Part shown: positions 33,603 to 41,203 of the stretch, piece after piece
Layout: each line of letters starts with the position of its first letter
Position numbering within the stretch: position 1 is the stretch's first letter
Assembly (NCBI GenBank): GCA_028288025.1
Contig: JAQBOM010000019.1
Location: forward strand, 1 to 64,000
Direction of reading: 5' to 3'
From: Mucilaginibacter sp.
Lineage (GTDB): Bacteria; Bacteroidota; Bacteroidia; Sphingobacteriales; Sphingobacteriaceae
DNA: 64,000 nt
The notes under the pieces: generated by a model
Told to the model about the DNA's origin: nothing
Databases searched by the model: none
Seen by the model: only the letters and a program-made list of their open reading frames with translations
Made by a program: the position numbers and the translations under genes

Positions 33603-33704
33603 TTCGGATTTTCGATTTCGGATTTTGACACATCGGTTTACTTATTAAAGGCAAACCCAATTTGCAATACATTCAAATTGAATAATTTCGAAATCGAAAA
33701 TCCG
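33603..33704. repeat. Copy 2 of the dispersed repeat, with an inverted partner
   Basis: Bases 33603-33626 equal 20964-20987 over 24 nt. CGGATTTTCGATTTCG at 33606-33621 is matched by its exact inverse CGAAATCGAAAATCCG at 33689-33704, so transcript from here could fold into a 16-bp stem around a loop of about 67 nt just before the ribH start codon (33714). Confidence 0.65.
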
Positions 33705-33713
33705 CAATAAAAA

Positions 33714-34217
33714 ATGGCAACCCGGCTTAAAAATTTATCCGATCATTCCCAAACTGAAGTTCCGTCGGCAGCGCCATACCGTTTCGGAATTGTTGTTGCC
33801 GAATGGAACGCCGGGATCACAAATGGGCTTTATAATGGCGCCTTCCAAACGCTTATTGATCATGGGGCTTCGATAGATAATATTTCCTCGTATTATGTTC
33901 CGGGCAGTTTTGAATTAACATCAGCTGCGGATATTTTATTACAGCAAAATAAAGTTGACGCTGTAATTTGTCTTGGCTGCGTTATACAAGGCGAAACCAG
34001 GCATTTTGATTTTATATGTAACGCCGTTGCAAACGGATTAAGCAACGTGGCTATAAAATATTCGAAACCGGTCATCTTCGGTGTCTTAACTACCGACAAC
34101 CAGCAGCAAGCTATCGATCGTGCCGGCGGTAAGCATGGCAACAAAGGCGATGAAGCGGCAATTACAGCGATCAAGATGGCTGAATTTTCTGTAACTTTAA
34201 ATAATAGTTTGCGTTAA
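33714..34217 (+). CDS. ribH: 6,7-dimethyl-8-ribityllumazine synthase
   Basis: A 167-residue enzyme joining 5-amino-6-ribitylaminouracil with 3,4-dihydroxybutanone phosphate in riboflavin synthesis. Motifs: FGIVVAEWNAGITNGLYNGA (substrate Trp/Asn region), YYVPGSFELTSAADILL, DAVICLGCVIQGETRHFDFI with the catalytic His, and KPVIFGVLTTDNQQQAIDRA. Length is normal for the capsid-forming family. It stands alone without other rib genes; no FMN riboswitch seen upstream. Confidence 0.95.
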   Translation: MATRLKNLSDHSQTEVPSAAPYRFGIVVAEWNAGITNGLYNGAFQTLIDHGASIDNISSYYVPGSFELTSAADILLQQNKVDAVICLGCVIQGETRHFDFICNAVANGLSNVAIKYSKPVIFGVLTTDNQQQAIDRAGGKHGNKGDEAAITAIKMAEFSVTLNNSLR

Positions 34218-34271
34218 AGCTATCACGGCCAAATTTAAACCTGCCTTTAATGGCTGACCGTTTTAAAATTG

Positions 34272-34288
34272 GTATTCTTTTTGAATAC
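34272..34288 (+). other. Short hairpin upstream of the small lipoprotein gene
   Basis: GTATTC and GAATAC flank TTTTT, a 6-bp stem in the leader about 35 nt before the small lipoprotein ATG. No U-tract after it; purpose unknown. Confidence 0.3.
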
Positions 34289-34322
34289 TATGAGGTAGTT
34301 ATATCACAAACACTTAAATACG

Positions 34323-34433
34323 ATGAAAAAATTAATTTACATTGCGTTATTTTCTTTACTGTTAGGAAGCTTGTCTTCATGTTCAGATAGGTTATGTCCT
34401 GCTTACGGATCTTACCCAAGAAGCGGACGTTAA
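34323..34433 (+). CDS. Small lipoprotein, 36 residues
   Basis: A short frame (ATG 34323, TAA 34431) gives MKKLIYIALFSLLLGSLSSC with an ideal lipobox (SLSSC, Cys20) and a 16-residue mature tail SDRLCPAYGSYPRSGR. The signal peptide is convincing, and stand-alone peptides of this kind are easily missed by annotation. It precedes the YtxJ gene by 93 nt. The function is unknown. Confidence 0.7.
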   Translation: MKKLIYIALFSLLLGSLSSCSDRLCPAYGSYPRSGR

Positions 34434-34526
34434 CAGGAGGATGTCATGTTTTTGACATTTCTATAAAACTGAGCCTGGAAATCTGCTGTTTTGCGTTATA
34501 AGCGTATTAAGCTTATTTTATTATTT

Positions 34527-34859
34527 ATGAATTGGACTACACTCGAATCAGCAGAGCAAATAGAGGAAATTAAAGGTCAGCAGCAATACAGTGTTATTTT
34601 TAAGCACAGTACACGCTGCTCGATTAGTATGATGGTAAAAAAGCGGTTTGAAATGGACTGGGATAAACTTCCGGGAAATTTACCGCTTTATTTTTTGGAC
34701 CTGATTAAATACCGTTCGTTATCCAATCAAATCGCGGATGACTTCCAGGTTCATCATGAGTCCCCCCAGTTACTATTGATCAAGGATGGATCCTGCATTC
34801 TTGATCTTTCCCACGGAGAAATATCAGTAGAAGAAGCCTTATCCGTTATAAAAAATTAA
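34527..34859 (+). CDS. ytxJ: YtxJ-like bacillithiol-system thioredoxin-fold protein
   Basis: About 110 residues from ATG 34527; twelve extra in-frame codons upstream give a poor N-terminus and are not used. Motif VIFKHSTRCSISMMVKKRFE carries the single-Cys TRCSIS site of YtxJ, a monothiol bacilliredoxin-like family; the rest (LYFLDLIKYRSLSNQIADDF, ESPQLLLIKDGSCILDLSHG) completes a thioredoxin fold. It would remove bacillithiol from protein thiols; bacillithiol use is known in Bacteroidota. Start choice is moderate, family strong. Confidence 0.88.
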   Translation: MNWTTLESAEQIEEIKGQQQYSVIFKHSTRCSISMMVKKRFEMDWDKLPGNLPLYFLDLIKYRSLSNQIADDFQVHHESPQLLLIKDGSCILDLSHGEISVEEALSVIKN

Positions 34860-34943
34860 TGTCACTAAAGTTAACAGCATGTAGCTGTTTTAGGACAATT
34901 ATAAACAAATAATTAATTCAATTATCTGTTAGTTTTCAAAAAT

Positions 34944-35369
34944 TTACAATTCTGCGTTTTCTTTAACCGGCCATCCAAAATCTACCGTTTTTTTCAGGTC
35001 TTCGTGAACGCTGTAATAAACCGGGCAGGTTAGCGCCGCACGTTCCAGCATAGCTTGCTCCTGTTCGGTATATTGGTTAGGAAACTTAAAGCTGATAATT
35101 ATTTCGGCTACCCGGCGGGGATCGGCACCCATAATTTTAGTGACTGAACAGGTCGTATTATCGATATCGATATTATGCGCGCGGGCTTTAATACCCATAA
35201 TAGTAAGCATACAGCTGGCCAGTGAAGCCGATAAAAGGTCGGTTGGCGAAAATGCTTCGCCCTTTCCCTGGTTATCAACCGGGGCGTCAGTAATAATTTT
35301 TGTGCCTGATTGCACATGGGTAGCTTCGGTCCTTAATCCGCCAAGGTAAACAGTTTCTATAGTTGCCAT
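34944..35369 (-). CDS. OsmC-family peroxiredoxin-like protein
   Basis: A 141-residue OsmC/Ohr-fold protein: ATIETVYLGGLRTEATHVQS, SPTDLLSASLASCMLTIMGI with the first Cys, and ALTCPVYYSVHEDLKKTVDF with the second. The Cys pair reduces organic hydroperoxides in this family. It is a generic OsmC type, not clearly Ohr. Convergent to ytxJ, which also concerns thiol redox; coregulation is not shown. Confidence 0.92.
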   Translation of the reverse strand: MATIETVYLGGLRTEATHVQSGTKIITDAPVDNQGKGEAFSPTDLLSASLASCMLTIMGIKARAHNIDIDNTTCSVTKIMGADPRRVAEIIISFKFPNQYTEQEQAMLERAALTCPVYYSVHEDLKKTVDFGWPVKENAEL

Positions 35370-35391
35370 TTCTAAATTGAATTGATATATA

Positions 35392-35399
35392 CAAAGCTA
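35392..35399 (-). promoter_or_regulatory. -7 promoter element for the OsmC gene
   Basis: Minus-strand TAGCTTTG matches TAnnTTTG, 22 nt before the ATG at 35369. No clear -33 box. Confidence 0.45.
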
Positions 35400-35495
35400 A
35401 GTTTAAACTTTAGTTTTTTGAGCTTTCGTCTGTCATTTTTATCTTTCAAATGCCATGTTTAATACCGACCGTTCAAACTTTACAACCTTTTTAAC

Positions 35496-35503
35496 TATTT
35501 TTG
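35496..35503 (+). promoter_or_regulatory. -7 promoter element for lipA
   Basis: TATTTTTG matches TAnnTTTG and ends 4 nt before the lipA ATG, so the transcript would begin at the start codon. Confidence 0.5.
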
Positions 35504-35507
35504 CGTC

Positions 35508-36386
35508 ATGATCGATTTGCCGGTAGTTCCTGTCAGCCAACCCCAGCGCAAGCCCGACTGGCTTCGGGTAAGGCTTCCGGTTGGTAAAGAGTATGCGCAG
35601 GTGCGCAGCCTGGTTGATACACATAAGCTGCATACCATCTGCGAAAGCGGCAACTGCCCAAACATGGGCGAATGCTGGGGCGCGGGTACAGCGACCTTTA
35701 TGATATTAGGTAATATTTGTACGCGCTCCTGCTCGTTTTGCGCGGTTGCCACCGGCAGGCCCTTAGCTGTTGATACCGATGAACCCAACAGGGTTGCCAA
35801 TTCGGTTAAACTGATGCAGGTTAAACATTGTGTAATTACCTCGGTTGACCGCGACGACCTAAAGGACGGTGGTTCAATTATTTGGGCCGAAACGATAAAC
35901 GCCATACGCCGGGAAAGTCCGGAAACTACTTTGGAAACTTTACTGCCGGATTTTAGGGGAGTATGGGAAAACCTTGAACGCGTATTGGAAACCAGACCCG
36001 AAGTGGTGTCGCATAACCTTGAAACTGTGCGGCGTTTAACCCGCGAGGTACGCATACAGGCAAAATACGATCGCAGTCTTGAATGTTTGAAGCACATTTC
36101 GTTGGCCGGATTACGAACAAAATCAGGTATCATGCTGGGCCTGGGCGAAATGGAAGACGATATTTTAGAGGCTATGGACGATCTATTGGAGGCCGGAGTT
36201 CAAATATTAACCCTGGGCCAGTACCTGCAGCCAACGCGCAGTCATCATCCTGTGATCGATTGGGTACATCCCGACCAATTTGCACGCCTAAAAGAGATCG
36301 GGCTTGATAAAGGATTTAAATATGTCGAAAGCGGGCCGCTTGTCCGGTCATCCTACCACGCAGAAAAACATCTGTTTGAATTGTAA
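35508..36386 (+). CDS. lipA: Lipoyl synthase
   Basis: A 292-residue radical-SAM enzyme inserting two sulfurs into octanoyl groups of lipoate-dependent enzymes. The auxiliary cluster [12 protein letters not shown] (near 44-55) and the radical-SAM cluster CTRSCSFC (near 71-78) are both complete. The conserved C-terminal Arg-Ser-Ser-Tyr-His is present (VRSSYHAEK). Length normal. lipB is not in the window. The sigma gene follows after 24 nt. Confidence 0.96.
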   Translation: MIDLPVVPVSQPQRKPDWLRVRLPVGKEYAQVRSLVDTHKLHTICESGNCPNMGECWGAGTATFMILGNICTRSCSFCAVATGRPLAVDTDEPNRVANSVKLMQVKHCVITSVDRDDLKDGGSIIWAETINAIRRESPETTLETLLPDFRGVWENLERVLETRPEVVSHNLETVRRLTREVRIQAKYDRSLECLKHISLAGLRTKSGIMLGLGEMEDDILEAMDDLLEAGVQILTLGQYLQPTRSHHPVIDWVHPDQFARLKEIGLDKGFKYVESGPLVRSSYHAEKHLFEL

Positions 36387-36410
36387 TAAATCCTCTTTAT
36401 CTTCATTGCG

Positions 36411-36962
36411 TTGGCCAGGCAAAGTAAAATATCACTTCCGGAAGAAGAATTAGTGCGTGCATTAAAGAGTCGTGAAAAAATTGCGATGGAAGCCCTGTAC
36501 GATATGTATTCGGCATCGTTATACGGCGTTATTTCGCGGGTGATTGTTGAAACCGGAGTCGCCGAAGATGTCTTGCAGGATACATTTGTCAAGATATGGC
36601 ATTCGTTTTCGAGCTATGATGCCGAAAAAGGCCGCTTATTTACCTGGATGGTAAATATTGCCCGCAATTTAGCTATTGATAAACTACGCTCGAAAGATTA
36701 TAAAAATCAAAATAAAAACCAGGATATTGATAATACCGTAACTATCATCGACGAACAAAGAAACTCGGTTTATAAGCCTGAGCTGGTGGGTGTTAAGGAA
36801 TTGGTAGAAACATTAAAGCCCGAGCAAAAGGCCATTCTCGACCTGGTTTATTTTAAAGGGTACACCCATGTGGAGGCGGCGGATGAACTGGGCGTTCCTT
36901 TAGGAACTATAAAAACAAGATTACGGATGGCTGTTCAGCAGCTCAGAAAACATTTTAATTAA
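36411..36962 (+). CDS. ECF RNA polymerase sigma factor (SigK-like)
   Basis: A 183-residue sigma-70-family factor. Region 2: LYDMYSASLYGVISRVIVET, VLQDTFVKIWHSFSSY and LFTWMVNIARNLAIDKLRSK. Region 4: LKPEQKAILDLVYFKGYTHV and ELGVPLGTIKTRLRMAVQQL. The start is TTG at 36411 since no ATG or GTG lies upstream in frame; TTG initiation makes it slightly uncertain. The anti-sigma gene starts 1 nt after its stop, the classical pair arrangement. Confidence 0.92.
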   Translation: MARQSKISLPEEELVRALKSREKIAMEALYDMYSASLYGVISRVIVETGVAEDVLQDTFVKIWHSFSSYDAEKGRLFTWMVNIARNLAIDKLRSKDYKNQNKNQDIDNTVTIIDEQRNSVYKPELVGVKELVETLKPEQKAILDLVYFKGYTHVEAADELGVPLGTIKTRLRMAVQQLRKHFN

Positions 36963-36963
36963 A

Positions 36964-37788
36964 GTGGAAGATATAAAGGCATATATTGAATCGGGCATTT
37001 TGGAGCTTTACGTTTTGGGGGATGTAACCCCGGCCGAAAAGTTGCAGGTGGAGGAGATGGCTTTAAAACACCCCGCTATTAAAGCTGAACTGGGTGAGAT
37101 TGAAAGATCGATGGAACTATATGCTGAAAGTAACGCCGTTGAGCCGCCCGGGCATTTACGCGAGAGGATCCTGAATAGCGTCCTTACCAATTTTGCTGAT
37201 GACCGCAATTTTAACAAGGCTAATACTAAAATCGTTCAGGATAATATCGTCGCGCTGCCTGTTCAAACGAGCTATAATTTCTATAAATATGCGTTTGCCG
37301 CTTGCCTTGCTTTATTACTTGCAAGCAGTATAGCACTGGTAACGTTATATAATAAGCTGCAGGATTCAAACACCCGCATAGCAGCATTGCAAACCGACAA
37401 ACAGCATTTTGCTAACCGGGTAAACCTGATGGATCATGAAATGAGTGTGTTCAGAGATCCTGCTTTCAAGTTTATGAAACTAAAGGGAACCACGCATGCG
37501 CCATCGGCGGCCCTTATGGTTGCGTGGAATCCTGTTAATAAAAAGGTGATGATAGATATGGGCAGCATGAAAATGCCTGCAAATGATAAAGAGCATCAAT
37601 ACCAGCTTTGGGCCCTTGTTGCCGGTAAACCGGTAGACCTGGGTGTTTTCGATATGAATAGCGATACCACGGATATGAAAGAAATGAAATCAATCGCTTC
37701 TGCTAATGCATTTGCGGTGACTCTTGAACCTCGCGGGGGAAGTGTATCGCCTACAATGGACAAAATGATGGTTATTGGCCAGTTTTAA
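36964..37788 (+). CDS. RskA-type anti-sigma factor
   Basis: A 274-residue membrane protein from a GTG start. The N-terminal part (ESGILELYVLGDVTPAEKLQ) is the sigma-binding anti-sigma domain, followed by one membrane helix near 105-125 (YKYAFAACLALLLASSIALV), a coiled region, and a C-terminal RskA (anti-sigma-K) domain (PSAALMVAWNPVNKKVMIDM, then EHQYQLWALVAGKPVDLGVF). It holds the adjacent ECF factor inactive until a cell-envelope signal releases it. Confidence 0.92.
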   Translation: MEDIKAYIESGILELYVLGDVTPAEKLQVEEMALKHPAIKAELGEIERSMELYAESNAVEPPGHLRERILNSVLTNFADDRNFNKANTKIVQDNIVALPVQTSYNFYKYAFAACLALLLASSIALVTLYNKLQDSNTRIAALQTDKQHFANRVNLMDHEMSVFRDPAFKFMKLKGTTHAPSAALMVAWNPVNKKVMIDMGSMKMPANDKEHQYQLWALVAGKPVDLGVFDMNSDTTDMKEMKSIASANAFAVTLEPRGGSVSPTMDKMMVIGQF

Positions 37789-38069
37789 CGCCAATTTTTC
37801 GTTTCCTAGTCTCCCTTCACCAAATTATTTACCGTTAAACCAATCGGAATTTTAATCATTGTTAAAACAATGTTCCGGGGTAAGTTGTTGGTAACTATAA
37901 TTTTACAACCAAATTGGCACCTGGCGTAACAAAAGCCACCTTTTTAACGTCTATTGATTAGTAGATTTATAATGACACGAGTAAGGGGTTTCTTCTCATC
38001 ATATTTTAAATCTGTGCATAATTTTGAGTATTTAGTTCTTTATAAGATCAGTTAATAGTTAATTAAAAC
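37789..38069. other. Intergenic stretch with small hairpin and possible sRNA promoter
   Basis: No protein gene is seen here. There is a short hairpin CATTGTTAAAACAATG (37857-37872) and a -7-like TAATTTTG at 38019-38026. The stretch ends at a strong forward terminator 280 nt after the anti-sigma stop, so it is either a long 3' untranslated region or holds a small RNA. Confidence 0.45.
38019..38026 (+). promoter_or_regulatory. Possible -7 element of a small RNA
   Basis: TAATTTTG matches TAnnTTTG and lies about 65 nt ahead of the T-tract at 38097 with no coding frame between. No -33 TTTG is present at the right distance. Confidence 0.3.
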
Positions 38070-38097
38070 GGCAGTACAATACTTACTGCCTTTTTTT
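38070..38097 (+). terminator. Terminator between anti-sigma gene and nnr
   Basis: GGCAGTA and TACTGCC form a 7-bp stem with a 7-nt loop followed by T7. The T-tract overlaps the stop codon of the convergent nnr gene; on the minus strand a weaker CGTTTTAATT follows the hairpin, so it may serve both. Confidence 0.8.
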
Positions 38098-39601
38098 ATG
38101 CCATTAACTTTGCCATGGTAACCGGGAGGTGCGAAGCAAGCTGCCGGGGCATAACTACATTCATCCGGTTGGGCAAAGCCAACTCGTCGCCTGCTTTGCC
38201 ATGAATGTAGCATCCAATAATACAAGCCTGTTCCGGTAAATATCTTTGTGCCAGTAACGAGGTTATAACGCCTGTTAACACATCGCCCATACCGCCTGTA
38301 GCCATGGCCGGGTTGCTGGTAGTATTAAAATATACTTTGCCTTCGGGTGATATGGTTAAGGTATAATCGTTTTTTAACACGATAAAAAGTTTATGCTCTT
38401 GCGCTTTTTGTATCCCTGTTTGCATTCGCTGCCACCAATTCGTATGGCTGCCGAATAGCCGGTCAAATTCTTTCATATGCGGGGTAAGGATACTGTTTTC
38501 GGGTATTTCGCGCCAAAGCTCCCGATGAACAGCCAGTAAATTCAAAGCATCGGCATCAATCACCAACGGTTTTTTAAAATTGGCTAAAATATCAGTAAGC
38601 AGCATAAGCGCATCTTCCTCCATGCCTAAACCCGGCCCGATGCCAATTGCAGTAAAACTATCCCATCCAATTTTTGGTATTTCAACCCCGTTTCTTACCA
38701 ATGCCATAATTTCGGGCATATAGCAGTTTAATGCGGTAAGGCCGCTGGCCGGGACACATGCTGTGGTTAAGCCGGAGCCTGCATATACACAGGCGGAAGC
38801 ACTTAGCAAGGCCGCACCCATGGTTTCTGCCTGTCCGGCAACGATAAGCGAATGCCCGTAAGTTCCTTTATTGGTAAAACGGGTGCGGGGCCGCAGCATT
38901 CCCCGGATATCTTTTTCTTCAACCGCCTGGTAAGGCGACTGAAGCGAACGGACAAATTTTTTGTCAATGTCAATATTCACCGCTTCCCAGCATTTGATGT
39001 AAGGTGCAGACTCTGGCAGTAAAAAGTTAATTTTTGGCGTCTGGAAAGTAATTACCAGGTCGGCCTTTAAAACGACAGCATTGGCCGAAATCTCACCATC
39101 GGTGAAAAGCCCCGTAGGTACATCAACCGCTACCGTTGTTTTTTCCAGGCTGTTGAGGTAGTTAACCAACCGCTTATAATCGCCCCCGAGCGGTTTATTT
39201 AAGCCACTCCCCAGTAAAGCATCTATAATAATATCGCCTTCTTCAAAGGGGATGGTGGCTCCCGCGTTAATTTCCGACAAGGGAACATGGATTTGTTTCA
39301 ACCGGTTGAAATTAGCATTAAAATCGTCGGAAGTTTTTTCTGAAAAGCGCGCAATTTTAACATTCAGGGCGTTATAGTGGTGGTCCTCCAGTATTCGTGT
39401 TATAGCCAGGCCATCGCCGCCATTATTGCCAGTGCCACAATAAATGGTAATAGATTTTTCTTTATTTGGGAAATGATTTATAAACCAACCTACAAAAGCT
39501 TTCGCCGCACGTTCCATCAAATCCAGCGATGAAATTGGCTCGTGGGCTATGGTGTAGGTATCGGCTTCGCGGATTTGAGGGGCAGTTAACAACGGGAGCA
39601 T
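38096..39601 (-). CDS. nnr: Bifunctional NAD(P)H-hydrate epimerase/dehydratase
   Basis: A 501-residue fusion enzyme that repairs hydrated NAD(P)H. The N-terminal YjeF_N epimerase (about 1-215) contains ITIYCGTGNNGGDGLAITR and DIIIDALLGSGLNKPLGG. The C-terminal ADP-dependent dehydratase (about 225-500) has YGHSLIVAGQAETMGAALLS, GIGPGLGMEEDALMLL, ILTPHMKEFDRLF and TSNPAMATGGMGDVLTG. Length matches the bacterial fusion. Transcribed alone. Confidence 0.95.
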   Translation of the reverse strand: MLPLLTAPQIREADTYTIAHEPISSLDLMERAAKAFVGWFINHFPNKEKSITIYCGTGNNGGDGLAITRILEDHHYNALNVKIARFSEKTSDDFNANFNRLKQIHVPLSEINAGATIPFEEGDIIIDALLGSGLNKPLGGDYKRLVNYLNSLEKTTVAVDVPTGLFTDGEISANAVVLKADLVITFQTPKINFLLPESAPYIKCWEAVNIDIDKKFVRSLQSPYQAVEEKDIRGMLRPRTRFTNKGTYGHSLIVAGQAETMGAALLSASACVYAGSGLTTACVPASGLTALNCYMPEIMALVRNGVEIPKIGWDSFTAIGIGPGLGMEEDALMLLTDILANFKKPLVIDADALNLLAVHRELWREIPENSILTPHMKEFDRLFGSHTNWWQRMQTGIQKAQEHKLFIVLKNDYTLTISPEGKVYFNTTSNPAMATGGMGDVLTGVITSLLAQRYLPEQACIIGCYIHGKAGDELALPNRMNVVMPRQLASHLPVTMAKLMA

Positions 39602-39673
39602 ATTATCTTAAAGATTAGATTGTTTATTTTGTTTGTTAGGCAAACTTTATAAAATTTCCCGGCGCAAGCCAAA

Positions 39674-40009
39674 CTATCCACCTGCTTTTTTAACCTTATA
39701 GCCATCGGCCTGTAGCAGCGTTAAAATTTTGTCCCTGAAGTCGCCCTGTATCAAAATCTCCCCGTCCTTAACCGTGCCGCCTACACCACACTTGGTTTTG
39801 AGCTTTTTGCCAATCACCTCAAGGTCTGCAATACTACCCACAAACCCCGCAATGCTGGTTACCAGTTTGCCGCCGCCTTTTCGGTCGAGATAAATTTTAA
39901 GATTTTGCTGCTGCGGGGGTAAAGTCGCAGTAGAGCTGGGGTTGTTGTCCTTGTACTGAAAATTAGGATCTGTGGAATAAACCACTCCTGTAAAGTTCTT
40001 TTTTGACAT
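39674..40009 (-). CDS. SUI1/eIF1-like translation factor (YciH family)
   Basis: A 111-residue protein with a disordered N-terminus and a SUI1 domain: [40 protein letters not shown] and [19 protein letters not shown]. This is the bacterial YciH homologue of eIF1, thought to influence start-codon fidelity. It lies between nnr and the lipid kinase on the same strand, separated from the kinase by a hairpin (which would be transcribed before it). Confidence 0.93.
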   Translation of the reverse strand: MSKKNFTGVVYSTDPNFQYKDNNPSSTATLPPQQQNLKIYLDRKGGGKLVTSIAGFVGSIADLEVIGKKLKTKCGVGGTVKDGEILIQGDFRDKILTLLQADGYKVKKAGG

Positions 40010-40035
40010 AATTGATAAGTCAAAATTAAAAAATT

Positions 40036-40082
40036 AAAAAGTCAAAACAGGCACTTTAAAGTTAATAAGCTTTTGACTTTTT
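40036..40082 (-). terminator. Hairpin at the end of the lipid kinase gene
   Basis: AAAAAGTCAAAA (40036-40047) pairs with TTTTGACTTTTT (40071-40082), a 12-bp stem that includes the kinase's last codons, followed on the minus strand by T-rich sequence. It is a probable terminator of the kinase message. Confidence 0.65.
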
Positions 40083-40958
40083 ATAATCTCCTGCGATAAC
40101 TTTTAATGAATCCGGCACTATTTCAATTTGAGTTTGAACTCCGGTTATTTGAGGCTCGCCGTCGAGATGTATAGGGCCGGGGTTGGCGCGTTTAACAATA
40201 ATATGTTTGCCGCGAATGATCTCGAGATATTTGGTGCCCTCAGTTGTTTTTGTAAGCATGCGCATACCCATTTCAAATAATCGCCAGAAAGGAAATTGTT
40301 TTATAATACAAATGTCTAATAATCCGTCTTGTACCGAGGCGTGGGGGGAAATATGTGCATTGTTACCATATTGGGATGAATTGGCAAAGCTGAGCATGAA
40401 GGCTTCTCGCTCAAAAACATTGCCATCAACCTCAATGCGGTATACTTCGGGTTTATATTTATTAAATTCTTCTATAGATGATATCAGGTAGGTAAAGAAG
40501 CCGCGTTTTTTCCGTTTCGCAAAAACCTCGCTGATATGCGCATCGAATCCCATACCGGCCATATTAAAAAATGGCTGGCCGTTGACTTTGGCCGAATCTA
40601 TCAATTTAACACGGCCAGTGTTTAAGGCCCGGATAGCTTGTGGCGCGTTCATTGAGATGCCCAGGAAGCGCGCGAGTCCGTTCCCCGAGCCGTACGGAAC
40701 AATTCCCAGTATCGTATCGGTGCCCACTATAGCCGATCCTACTTCGTTTATAGTGCCATCTCCGCCAACAGCAACAATAAGGTCAAATTTATTTGCAGCT
40801 TCTTTGGCAATCTGCCGGGCATGGGCGGGTCCGTCGCTGTAAACCATAACTGCCTCAAATTTGGCTGCATCCAGGTATTTTTTTATCAATTCCGGAACGT
40901 CATCCTTTTTTTTTCCTCCCGATATGGGGTTGATGATAAATAAAGCTTTTCGTTCCAA
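40062..40958 (-). CDS. Diacylglycerol kinase-family lipid kinase (YegS/BmrU-like)
   Basis: A 298-residue enzyme of the DAGK catalytic family: N-terminal FIINPISGGKK, nucleotide loop LIVAVGGDGTINEVGSAIVG, and LGIVPYGSGNGLARFLGISM. The C-terminal beta-sandwich ends with IHLDGEPQ. It phosphorylates diacylglycerol, sphingoid or related lipids. The start is TTG (40958), with an in-frame TAA directly upstream, so no longer form is possible. Confidence 0.92.
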   Translation of the reverse strand: MERKALFIINPISGGKKKDDVPELIKKYLDAAKFEAVMVYSDGPAHARQIAKEAANKFDLIVAVGGDGTINEVGSAIVGTDTILGIVPYGSGNGLARFLGISMNAPQAIRALNTGRVKLIDSAKVNGQPFFNMAGMGFDAHISEVFAKRKKRGFFTYLISSIEEFNKYKPEVYRIEVDGNVFEREAFMLSFANSSQYGNNAHISPHASVQDGLLDICIIKQFPFWRLFEMGMRMLTKTTEGTKYLEIIRGKHIIVKRANPGPIHLDGEPQITGVQTQIEIVPDSLKVIAGDYKKSKAY

Positions 40959-40978
40959 TTAAATATTATTTCTGCTGC

Positions 40979-40986
40979 CAAAAGTA
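40979..40986 (-). promoter_or_regulatory. -7 promoter element for the lipid kinase
   Basis: Minus-strand TACTTTTG matches TAnnTTTG, 20 nt before the TTG start. It lies back-to-back with the metK leader. Confidence 0.45.
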
Positions 40987-41034
40987 AATGTATTTTCCGC
41001 TTTGTAAAAATTGTTTTATTTTAGCCGCCTGAAA

Positions 41035-41111
41035 GTGGACTGATTTAATGCCCGCGACCGATAACTAACGGGACGGACTGGATTGCAACCACGTAAAAAA
41101 GTGCTAAAACC
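41035..41111 (+). promoter_or_regulatory. SAM-II-like riboswitch aptamer (long-loop form) upstream of metK
   Basis: The leader contains the SAM-II core blocks in order: P1 strand GTGG (41035-41038), CTGATTTAA, ATTGCAA, P1 strand CCAC (41089-41092), then GTAAAAAAGTGCTAAAACC. These line up with the known alphaproteobacterial core (CUGAUUUAA, AUUGCAA, GUAGCUAAAAAGG). The pseudoknot pair that is CC with GG there is GG with CC here, a compensatory change. The first loop is enlarged by about 30 nt that form their own CCCG/CGGG hairpin, as in the long-loop SAM-II variants. metK is a natural target, as it makes SAM. Confidence 0.8.
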
Positions 41112-41195
41112 ATGCTTCTTTTTACCGCGAATCCCTTTAAAACGCTTCTTTCATTTAAAAAACAGTGCGTATTCAGCGTTAATTTAATTTATTAG
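41112..41195 (+). CDS. Possible 27-codon leader ORF between riboswitch and metK
   Basis: ATG at 41112 begins on the nucleotide right after the last pseudoknot base and runs 27 codons ([20 protein letters not shown], then FSVNLIY) to TAG at 41193-41195, 8 nt before the metK ATG. Closing of the aptamer would hide this start codon. It may be a regulated leader peptide coupled to metK, or a chance frame; there is no independent sign that it is translated. Confidence 0.4.
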   Translation: MLLFTANPFKTLLSFKKQCVFSVNLIY

Positions 41196-41203
41196 TAAAA
41201 CTT

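Noticed and set aside
33590..33713. FMN riboswitch upstream of ribH
   Set aside because: None of the conserved FMN-element blocks is visible; the leader holds a dispersed repeat instead.
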